Origin: Armillaria gallica
Lineage: Eukaryota; Basidiomycota; Agaricomycetes; Agaricales; Physalacriaceae
Length of the DNA stretch: 64,000 nucleotides
NCBI GenBank assembly: GCA_037576215.1
Contig: JBANDB010000002.1
Span: forward strand, 3,038,001-3,102,000
Direction: 5' to 3'
The notes under the pieces were generated by a model, which ran no database searches, was not told where the DNA came from, and saw nothing but the letters and a program-made list of their open reading frames with translations. Below are positions 34,563-45,565 of the stretch, piece after piece; within the stretch, counting starts at the first letter, position 1, and each line of letters opens with the position of its first letter. Both the position numbers and the translations under genes were made by a program.

Positions 34563-35340
34563 ATGGGTGGAGCAGGTAAGCATATCTCCTTACCGGTCAC
34601 TTCCCAGTCCTGTATCCAAGCCCAGCACTGACTGTTTTTTCTCGACACTCTTTCTCTACCATTTGTCCGATATCGTTGACATCCACTGTGCCGTCAAAAT
34701 CCACGTTTTCCTGCGGTGTCCGGGTATGCAGGCTGGTTGTTCCTTTTCGCAGTCCTCATGGCTGCCGGACTGTTGTTCTGCATGGTGTTTTTCGTGAGTT
34801 TGCGCCATGGCCACGAGTCTGTCTATCTCGCTGACACTATCGCCCTCCAAGATCATAATGTTCTCGGACCTGGAATGCGACTACATAAATCCCATAGATC
34901 TTTGCAACAAGCTTAACCAAGTATGTGTTGTATGATCTACAGCCACCCACCTTGTCTTATCGCCCCAACAGTTTGTCCTTCCTGAAAACATCGCTCATGC
35001 ATTTTTGACCCTACTTTTCCTGCTCTCTGGACAATGGACCGCGTTCCTCTTGAACTTACCGTTGGTGGTCTTCAATGGAAACAAGTCAGTTCTCCTCGCT
35101 TTCTCTATCTCTTGCCACTTATCGTCGTGTCTCAGGATACGAAACAAAAACCACATGTATGATGCCACAGAGATATTCAGGTCTCTTTCAGGACACAAAA
35201 AAGAGAGCTTCATCAAGCTTGGGTTCTACCTGTTATCGTTCTTTTACTACCTCTACCGGTTCGTCCGTTCGCTCGTGTGATGACAACCGCTGAGGGTCGT
35301 TTTCAGAATGATTGTAGCACTCATCGCAGAGAGCGAGTGA
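34563..35340 (+). CDS. ERV14: ERV14/cornichon family ER cargo receptor
   Basis: Packs transmembrane cargo into COPII vesicles at the ER. Six exons join to a 137-residue protein, the usual length: 34563-34575, 34732-34793, 34852-34920, 34972-35084, 35136-35258 and 35307-35340. The sequence carries all cornichon blocks: AGWLFLFAVLMAAGLLFCMV (helix 1), FSDLECDYINPIDLCNKLNQ (the conserved acidic cargo/COPII region), LPENIAHAFLTLLFLLSGQW and LLNLPLVVFNGNK (middle helices), NHMYDATEIFRSLSGHKKES, and the last helix LGFYLLSFFYYLYRMIVALI ending AESE. The first exon is only 13 nt (MGGA plus one base), which is easy to miss. It was found because it supplies an ATG and the right phase. Confidence 0.96.
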
Positions 35341-36130
35341 GATATGGGCAAATGGAGGGACGAATGGGTATAAAGCTGCCATCTACAAACTCTTATTATC
35401 AATGGAAATTTTCACATACACACACTCGATAAAAGTTGCTGGATGCCCTTGTCTTATGATCTTTTCTTTTTTCAACGTCTAGATTAAAAATTTCTCCTCC
35501 CTTTTTCTGAGCGTGAAGTAAGAAAACATTATTGGCATTATTATGGACTACGAGAATAGGTAGGTGAATGTACGGAACCCCCGACCCATCCCCTCTCCCA
35601 CTGAAGAGGAAGAGACGATATTGGGTGCTAAGACGTCCGATCGCTCAGAACACGGCCTGACACTCGAACGACCGCCTGATAAAACCACGCGAATGGAATG
35701 AGCAGTCATGAGCAACATAGGGAAACGACATGACCGTGTCGCCGCACTGAAGAGAAAAAGTTTTCAGGGTTGACTTTCTTATAAATCTCAGACTTGAGGG
35801 CAGGACCGGTAGGTCGGGCCGACCACGATGTGCGTACGGCATGTCGGCTCTTGCATTGGCGCATCGTCGTGGTAGCTGAGGTAGGTGCTTGCGATACTGG
35901 CTATAGTTTCTTCATATCTTTGTGTGGCAAGCAGACTTGTCCAAAATCGCTTATGTTGTGAGAAACCGCTCAACGCCAACCTTGAATCACTATCCTCACG
36001 GGTGAATATGATTGAAATCAGAATGCATTCTGAAAAGTGTGTGTACTACAGCGGAAAGGGCGTAAATTACATATACCCCCGTAAGAAAGTATATCTGGGG
36101 TATTGAATAATATTAGTTCTACTAAAGCAT
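35341..36130. other. Intergenic between ERV14 and a convergent membrane-protein gene
   Basis: Tail-to-tail region holding both 3' ends. The sequence is AT-rich around 35390-35545, and no gene was recognised. Confidence 0.45.
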
Positions 36131-37983
36131 CTAAACTGGTGAGACTTTGATGATTTCGCCGCTGGAGTTGACGGATTCGGCCTCCTGCAATTGCAGTGTC
36201 TGGTCTTTGACGTCCCGTCTATCAAGCTCTGCACGACGCTATGAGAACACATATATCGAACGAAAAGTGGGTACATACCGTATTCATCCGGCCCCTCAGC
36301 ATGAGTGAATACTTGTGTCTGTATTTGAACGGCACTGAATAAACAGTCAGTCGGAATTTCGTGTTGGGGAGAAACTCTGAACGCGTACACTCCGCCGTGA
36401 TTCGTCGTTTTATTTCCGCTGAGACTGTCGGATGTAATTCCACCTTTTTCTTCGTTATACACGTTGATACCGGTCGACCGGGCGACCTTAATCAAGAGAC
36501 CTTGATGGATGTGAGAATCGTTCAGGGTGGAGACGTCAACAGAAGAAACATACGAGACATAGTCATCTCAATCTGGAGCTTTACGATATATACCACAGGG
36601 TGGAACTAGGTGGATGTTAACGAGGGGTATCGAGAGCCTACGAAGCACTCACTTGACAGTATACAAACGTATTTCTAAGGAATGTTGTTCCTAAAAGCAG
36701 GACATCCATGCCAATGGAAACGATGATGATGTATTCATTAAATCTAATGCCTAGGGTGAGTTTCGTCCCATGTATAAAGAAGGCTAGGAAGACGTACCGC
36801 ATGACCTTGTCATACTTTTTCAGACCGTGTTTGACCAGTCGCGTTTTGACCATCCGGATAAACAGGATGTTGAGAGACAAATCCAAAACTAAACGACGTT
36901 TATCAGTCAAAAAATCGACGAGGACAAGAGATGAATGACATACGTAGGTAGATACCCTTCTCAACACGATCCCACCAATGGTTGAGCTGGATATATGTAT
37001 CAGCACAAGTGTAGCTGCATCTTACGCGGAACGTACCCAGATGTATCTGTGGTTGATCTGTAGCTGGGCCGGTATCCCTGGGAACGATGAATCGCAGTCA
37101 CATACGAGAATTAACGTACTCACATATGCAACCAGTGGCAATAGAAATGCAGCCGACGATTCCTGCAACAGTTGCTTTGAGAACCAGCTGATAGAAGTTA
37201 GTGAGAGTATGGATTCCGATGAAAAAGGCGCACTCTTTGCCGCGGCTCGGAATACAAGATACAAAGCCGGTTTACAATAATCAACATGAGGCATTGAACC
37301 TGAGTAAGGGTCAGTTTGTACGTCGCAAACGCAGGGTAGAGTGTTAGTGACGTACTTGACATATCCAGCAGATGATGACCATTAGGAAGACGCCGATACC
37401 AGGGGGGAAGTGTCCTGAGCTGAAACGCAAGTTAGCGGCAAGGGATAATCGTTGATATGAAAAAAACGTACAGGTAGCCCCATGCAGTGATCTGAATTAC
37501 ACTTTGGTTTTAGCACATTCTAAGGGTCGTCTTTTAATTGAACACGCACGGCAAAACCAAGATCGCTGAATGACGTTGGTGAGTGGTTTTCATAGGGGGC
37601 AAATTAAAAGAAAAAGCACTCACGCAGCAATTTCAAGCCAGATCATGAAGATATACGCGGAAAACTGTGGGTATGGATGAATATGAGATGGAAGGTAATG
37701 AATATAGTCGCACTCTTCTGGCCCGCCTCGTCTCCCGTATTGCGCTCCATGCTACGTTGATAGCGAAGCCAAACTGTTCCAACAAAATCCATCAACAGAG
37801 CTGTTCGAGGAGATCCTTGCGATAGACATACGAAGAAGCCAAAGACAATGGAGCCAAGAATAAGGTCGCCTCTAGTGACGTTCAGTGGTTCGAACCTGTA
37901 AAAAATGTGAGCAAGTGAATGCACGAAGATGGATCCTTCGATACTCACTCTTTTTCGGTCTTGAAGCCAACGTCGATCGCCAT
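36131..37983 (-). CDS. Multi-pass integral membrane protein, basidiomycete family of unknown function
   Basis: From ATG 37983 (MAIDVGFKTEKE) exons give EPLNVTRGDLILGSIVFGFF (helix 1), SAYIFMIWLEIAA (helix 2), CISIATG-like and PAQLQINHRYIW segments, LDLSLNILFIRMVKTRLVKH (helix plus basic loop GLKKYDKVMR), RFNEYIIIVSIGMDVLLLGT, FLRNTFVYCQV, and a cytosolic tail with KVARSTGINVYNEEKGG and a last exon ELDRRDVKDQTLQLQEAESV ending with stop at 36133-36131. Six or seven hydrophobic segments with the loop pattern RTVKxRLVKxGLxKYD recall a family of integral membrane proteins common in Agaricomycetes. The role is unknown, possibly receptor-like. The exon between helices 1 and 2 is uncertain, because two donors are possible near 37740-37790. 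Confidence 0.75.
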
Positions 37984-38561
37984 GAGAGAAAAGGGTAAAG
38001 GAGTGACTGTCCCAGGTAAAAAGACGTGACGGGGGAACAGCAGGTAAATTTCCAGGCTTATAAACTGAATGACTACTACCCCTTTAGAGTCTCAAATGGA
38101 ATATCGTGATATTGCTTCCGGACCCGCAGCTACAGGAGCCAACTCAATACTGTATTTCGATCATTCAGCTTCGTGATCGGGTAATGTGATACCTTCCTGG
38201 AGGGCCGTAACGGAAGAGAAAAGATCCAGAATTTCGAACAGGAGATGTGGAGAAGCGGGCGAAAAGAGGCGAAAAAGGTAGGGAATTTACAAAGTGATCG
38301 TTGCCCCTCTATTTAGTACCGGACCTGACGGGTATGTGGTTTCGGAACGATCCCGTGGAGAGGTTTTTCGACACATTTTTTCCAATTTCCCCAGATTTGC
38401 AGGTGCCTCGTGGACTGTAGAGAGAGGGATTCCACTAACAGTCGACCATATGGCAATATCGATATCGATAACTGCCGTATTAGTCCTGCTTGGTAAACGT
38501 CCTTGCCTGCAGACCAGGCTGTTCGAGATGAGCATAAGATACTAGTCAACAGTCGACCATC
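37984..38561. promoter_or_regulatory. Divergent promoter region between membrane-protein gene and GlcNAc kinase
   Basis: About 580 bp between two start codons facing apart. GTCGACCATxAT-like sequence occurs just before the kinase ATG and again near 38440. No named element was identified. Confidence 0.4.
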
Positions 38562-39617
38562 ATGTCCTTGTATCTCTGCTGCGATTGCGGCGGCTCGAAG
38601 ACGTCGGCAGTGATATGCGATGCTTCTGGAGAGATCGTAGGGCGCGCGCCAGGAGGACCATCTAATTTCGCCTATCACTCTTTGGATGCAGTTATCGCTG
38701 CTATTCGTACAGCCGTGACAGACGCACTCAAGGGCCCCTCTGCAGAGCCGGTATCGTTACCGGTTTCGCCCAGTCCCTTCGCAGCAGCATGGTTTGGAAT
38801 ATCCGGAATAGACTCGCCGGCCGCCGTAGATGCCATCTCTCTTGCCCTTTCGACTCTGCTTGGTATCCCGCTGGGCCCAAGGCTCATGGTAGCCAATGAC
38901 ACACATCTCCTTGCGGCACCTATCCGTATGCATCCTGATGTATCGTACGCCGTTACGGTCATTGGTGGTACTGGGTCGAATGCGGTGACGTTCCGAGAGA
39001 CAGCTGAGGGCCAATTAGAGGAGCTGGGCAGGATTGGTGGATGGGGATGGATCCTGGGTGATGAAGGTGGTGGCTTTCATGTTGGAAGAGAGACAGTGCG
39101 CCGGCTCTTGCTTGAGCACGACAGTGCGTCTGTTCTGAGTACGCCCGCCAGGGAGAGCACCCTCAAGCAACGAGTACTGGAGTTGTTCGGCGTCAAGGGC
39201 GTCCTGGACCTCTTGACAGAGATTCACGTACCTCCTGTGTCATCGCCCAACGCTGCAGCTCATCGTCTGATGCCTCGAGAGAAGCGACTGTCGTCCCTCG
39301 CGCCCCTTGTATTCAAGTGTGCTTTTGAGGACCACGATGCCCTTGCTGCCGACGTTCTCCAGACCTGTTCAAGCATTCTTGCCTCCCACATTGCTGTCCT
39401 GCTGGGCGAAAGAAGTGACGCTGCGCCGCGCCTTGTTAGAGCACAGGAAGCTGTCATCTGCTTTGGAGGGTCACTTGTCGGCGTGGAGGGATACAGGAAC
39501 ATGGTTTTGAACCATCTTTCTGCGCAAGGGCATACATTTGCTCATGTAGAATTCGTCGACGATGCCGCCGCTACTGGCGCCCTTGGTTTAGTCAAGGGCC
39601 TGTCATTATTTATTTAA
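38562..39617 (+). CDS. N-acetylglucosamine kinase, BadF/BadG family
   Basis: Single-exon gene of 351 residues, unusual here because nearly all neighbours have introns. It probably phosphorylates N-acetylglucosamine at C6 for UDP-GlcNAc synthesis or catabolism, in the cytosol. ASKHA-fold signatures appear in order: phosphate-1 loop CCDCGGSKTSAVICD at residues 6-20, AWFGISGIDSP near 75, VANDTHLLAA (conserved Asp) near 110, the phosphate-2/adenosine motif VIGGTGSNAV near 132, GGWGWILGDEGGGFHVG near 158, and the C-terminal CFGGSLVGVEGYR with a DDAAATGALGLVKG end. The length and motifs match animal NAGK and fungal BadF-type kinases, not the hexokinase-type NAG5. The next gene, about 50 bp downstream on the same strand, is a glycosyltransferase. 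Confidence 0.9.
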   Translation: MSLYLCCDCGGSKTSAVICDASGEIVGRAPGGPSNFAYHSLDAVIAAIRTAVTDALKGPSAEPVSLPVSPSPFAAAWFGISGIDSPAAVDAISLALSTLLGIPLGPRLMVANDTHLLAAPIRMHPDVSYAVTVIGGTGSNAVTFRETAEGQLEELGRIGGWGWILGDEGGGFHVGRETVRRLLLEHDSASVLSTPARESTLKQRVLELFGVKGVLDLLTEIHVPPVSSPNAAAHRLMPREKRLSSLAPLVFKCAFEDHDALAADVLQTCSSILASHIAVLLGERSDAAPRLVRAQEAVICFGGSLVGVEGYRNMVLNHLSAQGHTFAHVEFVDDAAATGALGLVKGLSLFI

Positions 39618-39669
39618 TTTATTTCATGCAATATACACCTTGAACAGCGACCACCATCTGCCCTTCAGG

Positions 39670-41303
39670 ATGTCTTTTAAAAGCGCGTTCTATCGATTCC
39701 TTGAGCTCTTACAGATACTTCTCTTTTTCTATACTGTGGCCGCCGTTTTCTACACGACGATATACTTCGTAATCGACCCTCTTCAACGTCGCGTTTCATC
39801 AGCAGTTTCTTGGACCTTTCTTGACGGCACGGAAGAGATGATTACTGTAAAGCCGCGATTCAAAAACTGGACTCTGTTTTGGAAGATAAGACGTCTCTCT
39901 CGTGGAAAACTTCTAGCGCGATTTCCGACCGTCCGGCTCACGCCTATGCAGTCGATGAAGACCTTTTCCTCTCCAAAGCTTTCTCCAGCTCTCTTCACCC
40001 CAGCAAAATCGTTCCCTTCTTTTATCGAGCTTCGGGTCACTTCGACCGAGAGGACATTACAATCACGACGATCATCACGAGCAATAGGATTCCAAGTCTT
40101 TGCACGCCTTGTCGAGAGATACCGAGGTATGGAATGTGTCGCACCCACACCATTGCTGCCACATTGTCTCCTGCAGGTCCCATTTCGGTGACTATACATG
40201 TCAACAATGACACGACCCACATTCTTGACCTTCTGGATTCCCTTGAAACACTCTACACATCGTCACCACAAATGTCGCGTTTCGTCGACGTACACTTGGT
40301 TGTCGACTTCTTTGACCGCCAGTTCAACACATGGAGAAATATCGCGCGACTCTTTGCTCGCACAGACTTCGTTATGATGCTCGACATCGACTTTTACCTC
40401 TGCACAGACTTTCGTACAGCTATCAGAAATAGCGAACCCATCATGGAAAAACTGAGAGAAGGACGCGCAGCACTCGTGATCCCTGCATTTGAATACATTA
40501 CACACGAGGAAGGCGCGGATTATTCGACTTTTCCAAAAACGAAAGAGGTCGGTTATACAGTATTTTTGGTTTCACGATCTTATTTCCGACGCACAGGCAC
40601 TCAAAACCCTTGTCGAAACGAAACAAATTGATATGTTCCACGCGTCTTGGGCGCCAGGACATAATAGCACCGACTATGAAAGATTTTACTCCGCTTCCCC
40701 TGGAGAAGTATACCAGGTGACAGGGTACCAATCCGCATATGAGCCTTATGTGATATTCAAAGCTGACGGTCCTCCCTGGTTCAATCATTCATACCCCGGG
40801 TGATATGATGTTCTGATTTCATGTTGCGCAGGTGCGACGAACGTTTCGTCGGATACGGTGGTAACAAGGCTGCCTGCTTGTACGAAATGTATCTCTCCGG
40901 GATCTCCTTTTACGTCCTGGCAGATCATTTCCTGATTCACCAAAACCATGCGTACGAAGAGGCTATCCGCAAGAATGAGGTTGGCTATCGAATATCTCCT
41001 TGACGTGAATAGCACTTACTTTTACTGGATAGCGCAAGTCCAACAGAAAGTTATATAGCGACTTCAAGGAGGAAACATGTTTGAAGTAGGTTGGGAATTT
41101 CCTTTCCTCCAGCGTTATTGACATTCTGTTCAGGTATCTTGTAGCGTACCATGAAGATGGATTGCTGAACACTACGCGGGGATATAATGTACAGCAAGCG
41201 TGTAAATACGTCAGAAGTGTATCAAAACTTTTTTCACAAGTGCGTGCCACGTTTCAACCACGGACCATTTGACCTGATATTCATTTAGATCATTTCGTTG
41301 TAG
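39670..41303 (+). CDS. Glycosyltransferase family 49 (LARGE/B4GAT1-like), type II membrane protein, with an apparent one-base insertion
   Basis: Begins at ATG 39670 with MSFKSAFYRFLELLQILLFF, a short cytosolic tail and signal anchor. An intron GTTTTG...TTCTAG joins to LAISDRPAHAYAVDEDLFLS. Then come DITITTIITSNR, VFARLVERYRG, PISVTIHVNNDTTHILDLL, the DxD-containing FVMMLDIDFYL, AALVIPAFEYITHEE, KQIDMFHASWAPGHNSTDYE, YEPYVIFKADGPPWFN, CDERFVGYGGNKAACLYEMY and VLADHFLIHQNHAYEE, all typical of GT49. Later exons add KSNRKLYSDFKEE and end IISL. The blocks SNR and FQVFARLVERYRG are in different frames. Removing one A near 40089 would give SNRFQVFARL and let the downstream GTATGG...CTGCAG intron splice in phase. 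As written, the gene is broken unless this is a sequence error. Confidence 0.83.
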
Positions 41304-41744
41304 TTTGACATACGTACAGGTTGCTACTGCGACTCGCGAACCTGTACTGCTTCTCTCGTCAGAAAACAGGACATATGACCTCTCCTATTCACTGGCTCAG
41401 ATTCTATTTGAAAATAGTTGTCCTCCGTCTTTTTCACATCAAGGGTACACTTTCAACGCGCTCGTCCGCTTCCGTTTATCCTCTTACAGCGACATTTCTC
41501 ATTGGCAATACCAACTTGGAATGAAATCGGCGAACCCCATGGACGCCGAAAGTACTCATATGCGGTGCGTGCGCCTCGCAACATGTGTCTCATCTAGATC
41601 ATTGGCGGCCTACAATAGGGTCTATTCCTTGGGCGCAACCGGATAATTATTCAGTGCGTAAGCTCGTCTTCGAAATGATCTTCCTGATGACTCAGACCGA
41701 ACTTACAGCAAACTAGATTCTCCTAAGTAATCGTCCAACCAATC
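41304..41744. other. Intergenic
   Basis: No supportable gene. It includes the 3' flank of the GT49 gene. Confidence 0.4.
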
Positions 41745-42480
41745 ATGTCGCTCTCAGATGGCAGAAAATACAATGATGTCGTGTGTATACAAAGAACTCA
41801 TTGATGCTTTTCCTTCCTCCGAGCATGAAATGGATCGCATAGCATTGCATCAGTGGGTTCCGATGGTCGATGTTCAGATTCTCCAAGCGAAAGGTTGTTA
41901 TTGTCATCTCTGTCCTCAAGTAACGCCTGGTCATCGTCTCTCCAATATGCCCTCAATCGTGGATGACGCGAAGGCGACGACAGCTCTATACTTTCTTACC
42001 ACTATAATACGACAGTGCTCTGTCGCGGAACTTCTCGACCTTGAGTGGAAACCGGTTGGGACCGCAGCTATTTCGCGACCTCGTGGGAACACCCTCGCCA
42101 TCCTAGGACTGGGCGCATTGACTTGTGCCTTGCAGAGCTCGTGCAAACTTTCCTTATACGCGCCGTCTATCATATTCGATACTGTGAATACCTCGGAGAT
42201 GTCGAGATGCTGAAACCAGCCGTTCTAATCGTCAGTATACCTATGGACAAGAATACCGAGGGTGTTGTTGGAGGCTGTTAGGACGATGAAGAAGGACGCC
42301 ATTGTTGTTAACACGAGGGAAGGTTCTCGATGAAGGTACGACTCTCTGAGTAGTTTAAGAACTCGAAGACTCATGGGATCACCGGAAGATGCTACGATTC
42401 ATGCTCTGGAAGATAGGCATGTATGTGATGAACCTGTATCATAGAGAATCACCTTGCTCATGCATGATATCTATCCAGCT
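41745..42480 (+). pseudogene. Decayed 2-hydroxyacid dehydrogenase (tandem copy)
   Basis: Fragments match the intact gene next door at 42874. They are LSNMPSIVDDAKATTALYFL (intact copy: LSNTPTAVDDATATTALYLI), LDLEWKPVGTAAISRPRGNT then LAILGLGAL (intact: LKWKPAGNAAVSHDLTGKTL then AILGLGGI), VYHIRYCEYLGDVEMLKPA, and IVSIPMDKNTEGVVGG. The nucleotide-binding GxGxxG is lost (GLGALT). The frame changes after LAILGLG and again after VVGG, where stops follow. The catalytic Arg region is only a remnant near 42300, and the His end is not found. These changes make it a pseudogene by tandem duplication. The limits are approximate. Confidence 0.82.
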
Positions 42481-42873
42481 TCCGGAATCTAGAGACATTG
42501 ATCGATAGGTGAGTGTTTAATGCCGGATATGAGAGTGTACTGCTAGTAGTGGAATGGTGATGGGCGCCCAAGTACGTCGCCGGAGCCCAGTAGCTTGTCA
42601 TGCCATTCATGCAGGCCTTCTAAACAGTCCCTTATAAGGCGGTACCGTCTCATGGAACGCAATGAAGGTATCTCATGGTTGCGATGTTGCGAATACGTAG
42701 TGCGTTTTCGCCGCGGCCAGGTAAGCCGGCCCGAGCATTCAGAATGCAATTGGAAATATTCTGGGAATGCTTATCAACAAAGGTACCTATATCAGTGACT
42801 CAAGATCACTCCGCCGAGCGATACTTAACACCCCGCACTCGACACTGACGTAGGTTTTGGTCTAGACGCTGCT

Positions 42874-44127
42874 ATGGCACCTAAGGTTCTTCTCGGCGGT
42901 GAGTTTCCCTATCTTTCAGCCAGGAGTCGCTCACAAGACCCGGAAAAGTAGAGATTAAATGGGCTCACGAGGAAGCAAAGGAACTGTTCGATGGTATTGC
43001 TGATGTTACGGTCAGACTCAACCACTTAATCCCAAAATGCAATTTGTGACCTTTCTAAAGATATTAGACAAAAGCCTGGATAAATCTAGTTTTGTCAAGG
43101 AACTCTCTCCAGGCGGGAAATACAGCGAAATTGTTGCCATCTTCAGATCTTATGTGGCATTCTTTCGGCATTTTGACAAGGAGCTCATCGATCATTTCCC
43201 TCCGAGTCTCAAATGGGTAGCGACGAGTAGCGCAGGCTATGATTCGGTAGACGTCGAGGCTCTGAAAGCCAAGGGTATCGTCTGAATACTGATCGTGCTA
43301 TTCTTGGTTGACTTAAAATGGTTGCCAGGTATCTACCTCTCCAACACGCCAACCGCAGTGGACGACGCCACAGCTACGACAGCTCTGTACCTGATTATTT
43401 CTGCAATGCGGCAATTCTCCAGTGCAGAGCGCTCCTTGCGTGATTTGAAGTGGAAGCCTGCTGGAAACGCCGCTGTGTCGCATGACCTCACGGGGAAGAC
43501 ACTGGCTATTCTGGGACTTGGTGGTATCGGGTTGCGTATTGCTGAGCTCGTGCATGCTTTCCCCATGCGCGTCATATATCATAATAGACACAAAGCGGAG
43601 GGTGCTCCGGAGTACTGCGAATACTTTGAGGATGTCGAAGAGATGCTCAAACAAGCCGATGTTTTGAGCATTAGTATCCCTCTCAACGCCAGCACTACAG
43701 GCATCGTAGGAGAGAAATGGATTAGAACAATGAGGAGGGGCTCGATTATTGTCAATACAGCCCGTGGAGGAGTTATAGATGAAGGTACGATAATCACAGA
43801 CCCTAAAACAAAATTGCGACGCTGAAGACGAATCCAGATGCTTTGATTCGTGCTCTAGAGGATGGTCATGTACGTGTTCTAACTATAACTCCCATATATT
43901 TTTCCTTATCATATGTCCAGTTGGGTTCTGTCGGTCTTGACGTTTTACCCAACGAGCCCCACGTCAACCCCCGCCTTCTGGAATTCCCAAATATCACGCT
44001 CCTACCTCATATGGGTACAGAAACGAGAGACACACAACGGAAAATGGAAGTGCGTGCTTTGACGAATATTAGAGATTATCTCGTACATGGGATGGGAAAA
44101 GATCTTATCCCGGAGATGAGAACGTAG
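42874..44127 (+). CDS. D-isomer-specific 2-hydroxyacid dehydrogenase (glyoxylate/hydroxypyruvate reductase type)
   Basis: Reduces glyoxylate, hydroxypyruvate or a similar keto acid with NAD(P)H. Exons 42874-42898, 42949-43010, 43061-43274 and from 43329 on join in frame: MAPKVLLGGVEIKWAHEEAK, LKWVATSSAGYDSVDVEALK, then GIYLSNTPTAVDDATATTAL, the Rossmann motif LAILGLGGIGLRIAE, NTARGGVIDE with the catalytic Arg, VGLDVLPNEPHVNP with the catalytic Glu, and LLPHMGTETRDTQRKME with the catalytic His, ending PEMRT. After VIDE the donor GTACGA and the acceptor AATCCAG give VIDEDALIRALEDGH. All three catalytic residues and the GxGxxG are present, so the gene appears functional. The YHNRHK segment after the second strand suggests NADP preference (inference). 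A dead copy lies just upstream. Confidence 0.92.
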
Positions 44128-44306
44128 AAGTCGTAATAAGAAGCATTCAGTGAGCAGTTAGCGCTCTCAGTTGCCTTTTTGATACACAAGGATGCCAAAG
44201 AAGTACTTAGGCGCCGAGATTTGCCTCATGGTCGCCTTGAGGCTGAGTACAAAGCCTAAAGAGCCCAGACGAGACAGCTTCGCTTCAACCCTCATCTTTA
44301 TCAATC

Positions 44307-45237
44307 ATGCAATCGACGCAACCTGCCTCTATCAAGACTGCGGTCGACGAGTTGGCTGATAAGAGGAAGGCGACGTGTGTTCAATTCATTTCGTGTATTG
44401 GACGGAAAGCACTCAAACTCCCTTTGTTCTCAGTGGTGTATCATTAGATAATTTCGCCACAGGATTGGGCAAAGTGAATGAAGTATCACCGAGTATCGTG
44501 CGTCGAATAAAACCAGCGGGTATTTCGGAACTCTCCTGATAACGACAACTCGTATAGGAAGGCATCCTGAAGGAAATCGAAGAGTTACGTGCAAGAGTGA
44601 AGGCAAACGGTGTACGGGAAAAGGACGAAGTGGGTCGCGTCAAGGACAGGGTACATGAAGAGCTCGGGAGAGAAGTCTTGGACTCTCTAAGGTGCGGGCG
44701 CCCTTGTGAGGATTGTCCGAAAATCTCATCGTGCCACAGGCCGCACATCACAAGCGAGATCAAGGGCGTAATCGAGAAGGAGACTAAAATTCAGGTCGAC
44801 AAGCAGATCGAGAAACATATTGCCATTCCTTTGCCCAAGCAAAAAGAAGAAACCGAAGAAAGACTGTCCGAGGTCAAAATCTCGTTGACCAATTCGTGAG
44901 TTGTGCGTAATCTTGACGGTACAACCCTGATACCGGGTGACAGGAAGGCGCGTATAGCCAATGCGGCGATTACATTAGAACACATGAATGACAAACTTGA
45001 GCCGCTGCTAAAGAAAGACGGGAAACGCAGTAAAATCTATCCGGCAGATCTGACTTCGTTGTTCGCCTATGATTGTGAGCGGCATTTGGCTGATCCTACG
45101 GCGAGTGCTGACGCCCTGCAGCGAAAATGGTTCGGGAATTGCTTCAGGATTATAAGCTGGAGAGCGAAACAGACAACCGTGTCAATTTGAATCGGTTCCT
45201 TGACTATATCGGTGTGTACTCGTCCCCTCGCGAGTAG
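44307..45237 (+). CDS. Coiled-coil protein of an uncharacterised basidiomycete family
   Basis: Five exons (44307-44374, 44434-44519, 44562-44895, 44944-45074, 45122-45237) join to 244 residues: MQSTQPASIKTAVDELADKR, VSLDNFATGLGKVNEVSPSI, GILKEIEELRARVKANGV, VGRVKDRVHEELGREVLDSL, a cysteine cluster RCGRPCEDCPKISSC, KGVIEKETKIQVDKQIEKHI, KQKEETEERLSEVKISLTNS, NAAITLEHMNDKLEPLLKKD, KIYPADLTSLFAYD and LNRFLDYIGV. The middle is highly charged and should form coiled coils. From memory, similar proteins are widespread in Agaricomycetes with the same PADL-LF-YD and LNRFL-IG endings and no assigned function. The last splice donor may instead fall after IG (GT at 45214), which would change the final residues. 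Confidence 0.75.
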
Positions 45238-45565
45238 GTTTTCTTATATGTGTCCTAGGTATACCGCAGGACTCCCGTATTGCATAACATGATGGTACAC
45301 AAATTAGTACATTGTTACTATGATTCTTGAATTAGCGCTGTCAAAAATTTTACACGCCGTGTCTTAGCATCAGTTTTAAAAGATACAGAGTGAATACAAC
45401 AACTGAAAAAGGCCAGCCAAGCCAGAGGTGGCGCCTTGGGTGAGGATCGACCCAAAAATGGACACGATATTGAATGACCCTTCTAATCAGCGATAAATCA
45501 TCACTTGACTGAGGAACAACTCAAAGCCAAGGCCCGTAGCATCTCCATCATCCTACATCGCCACG

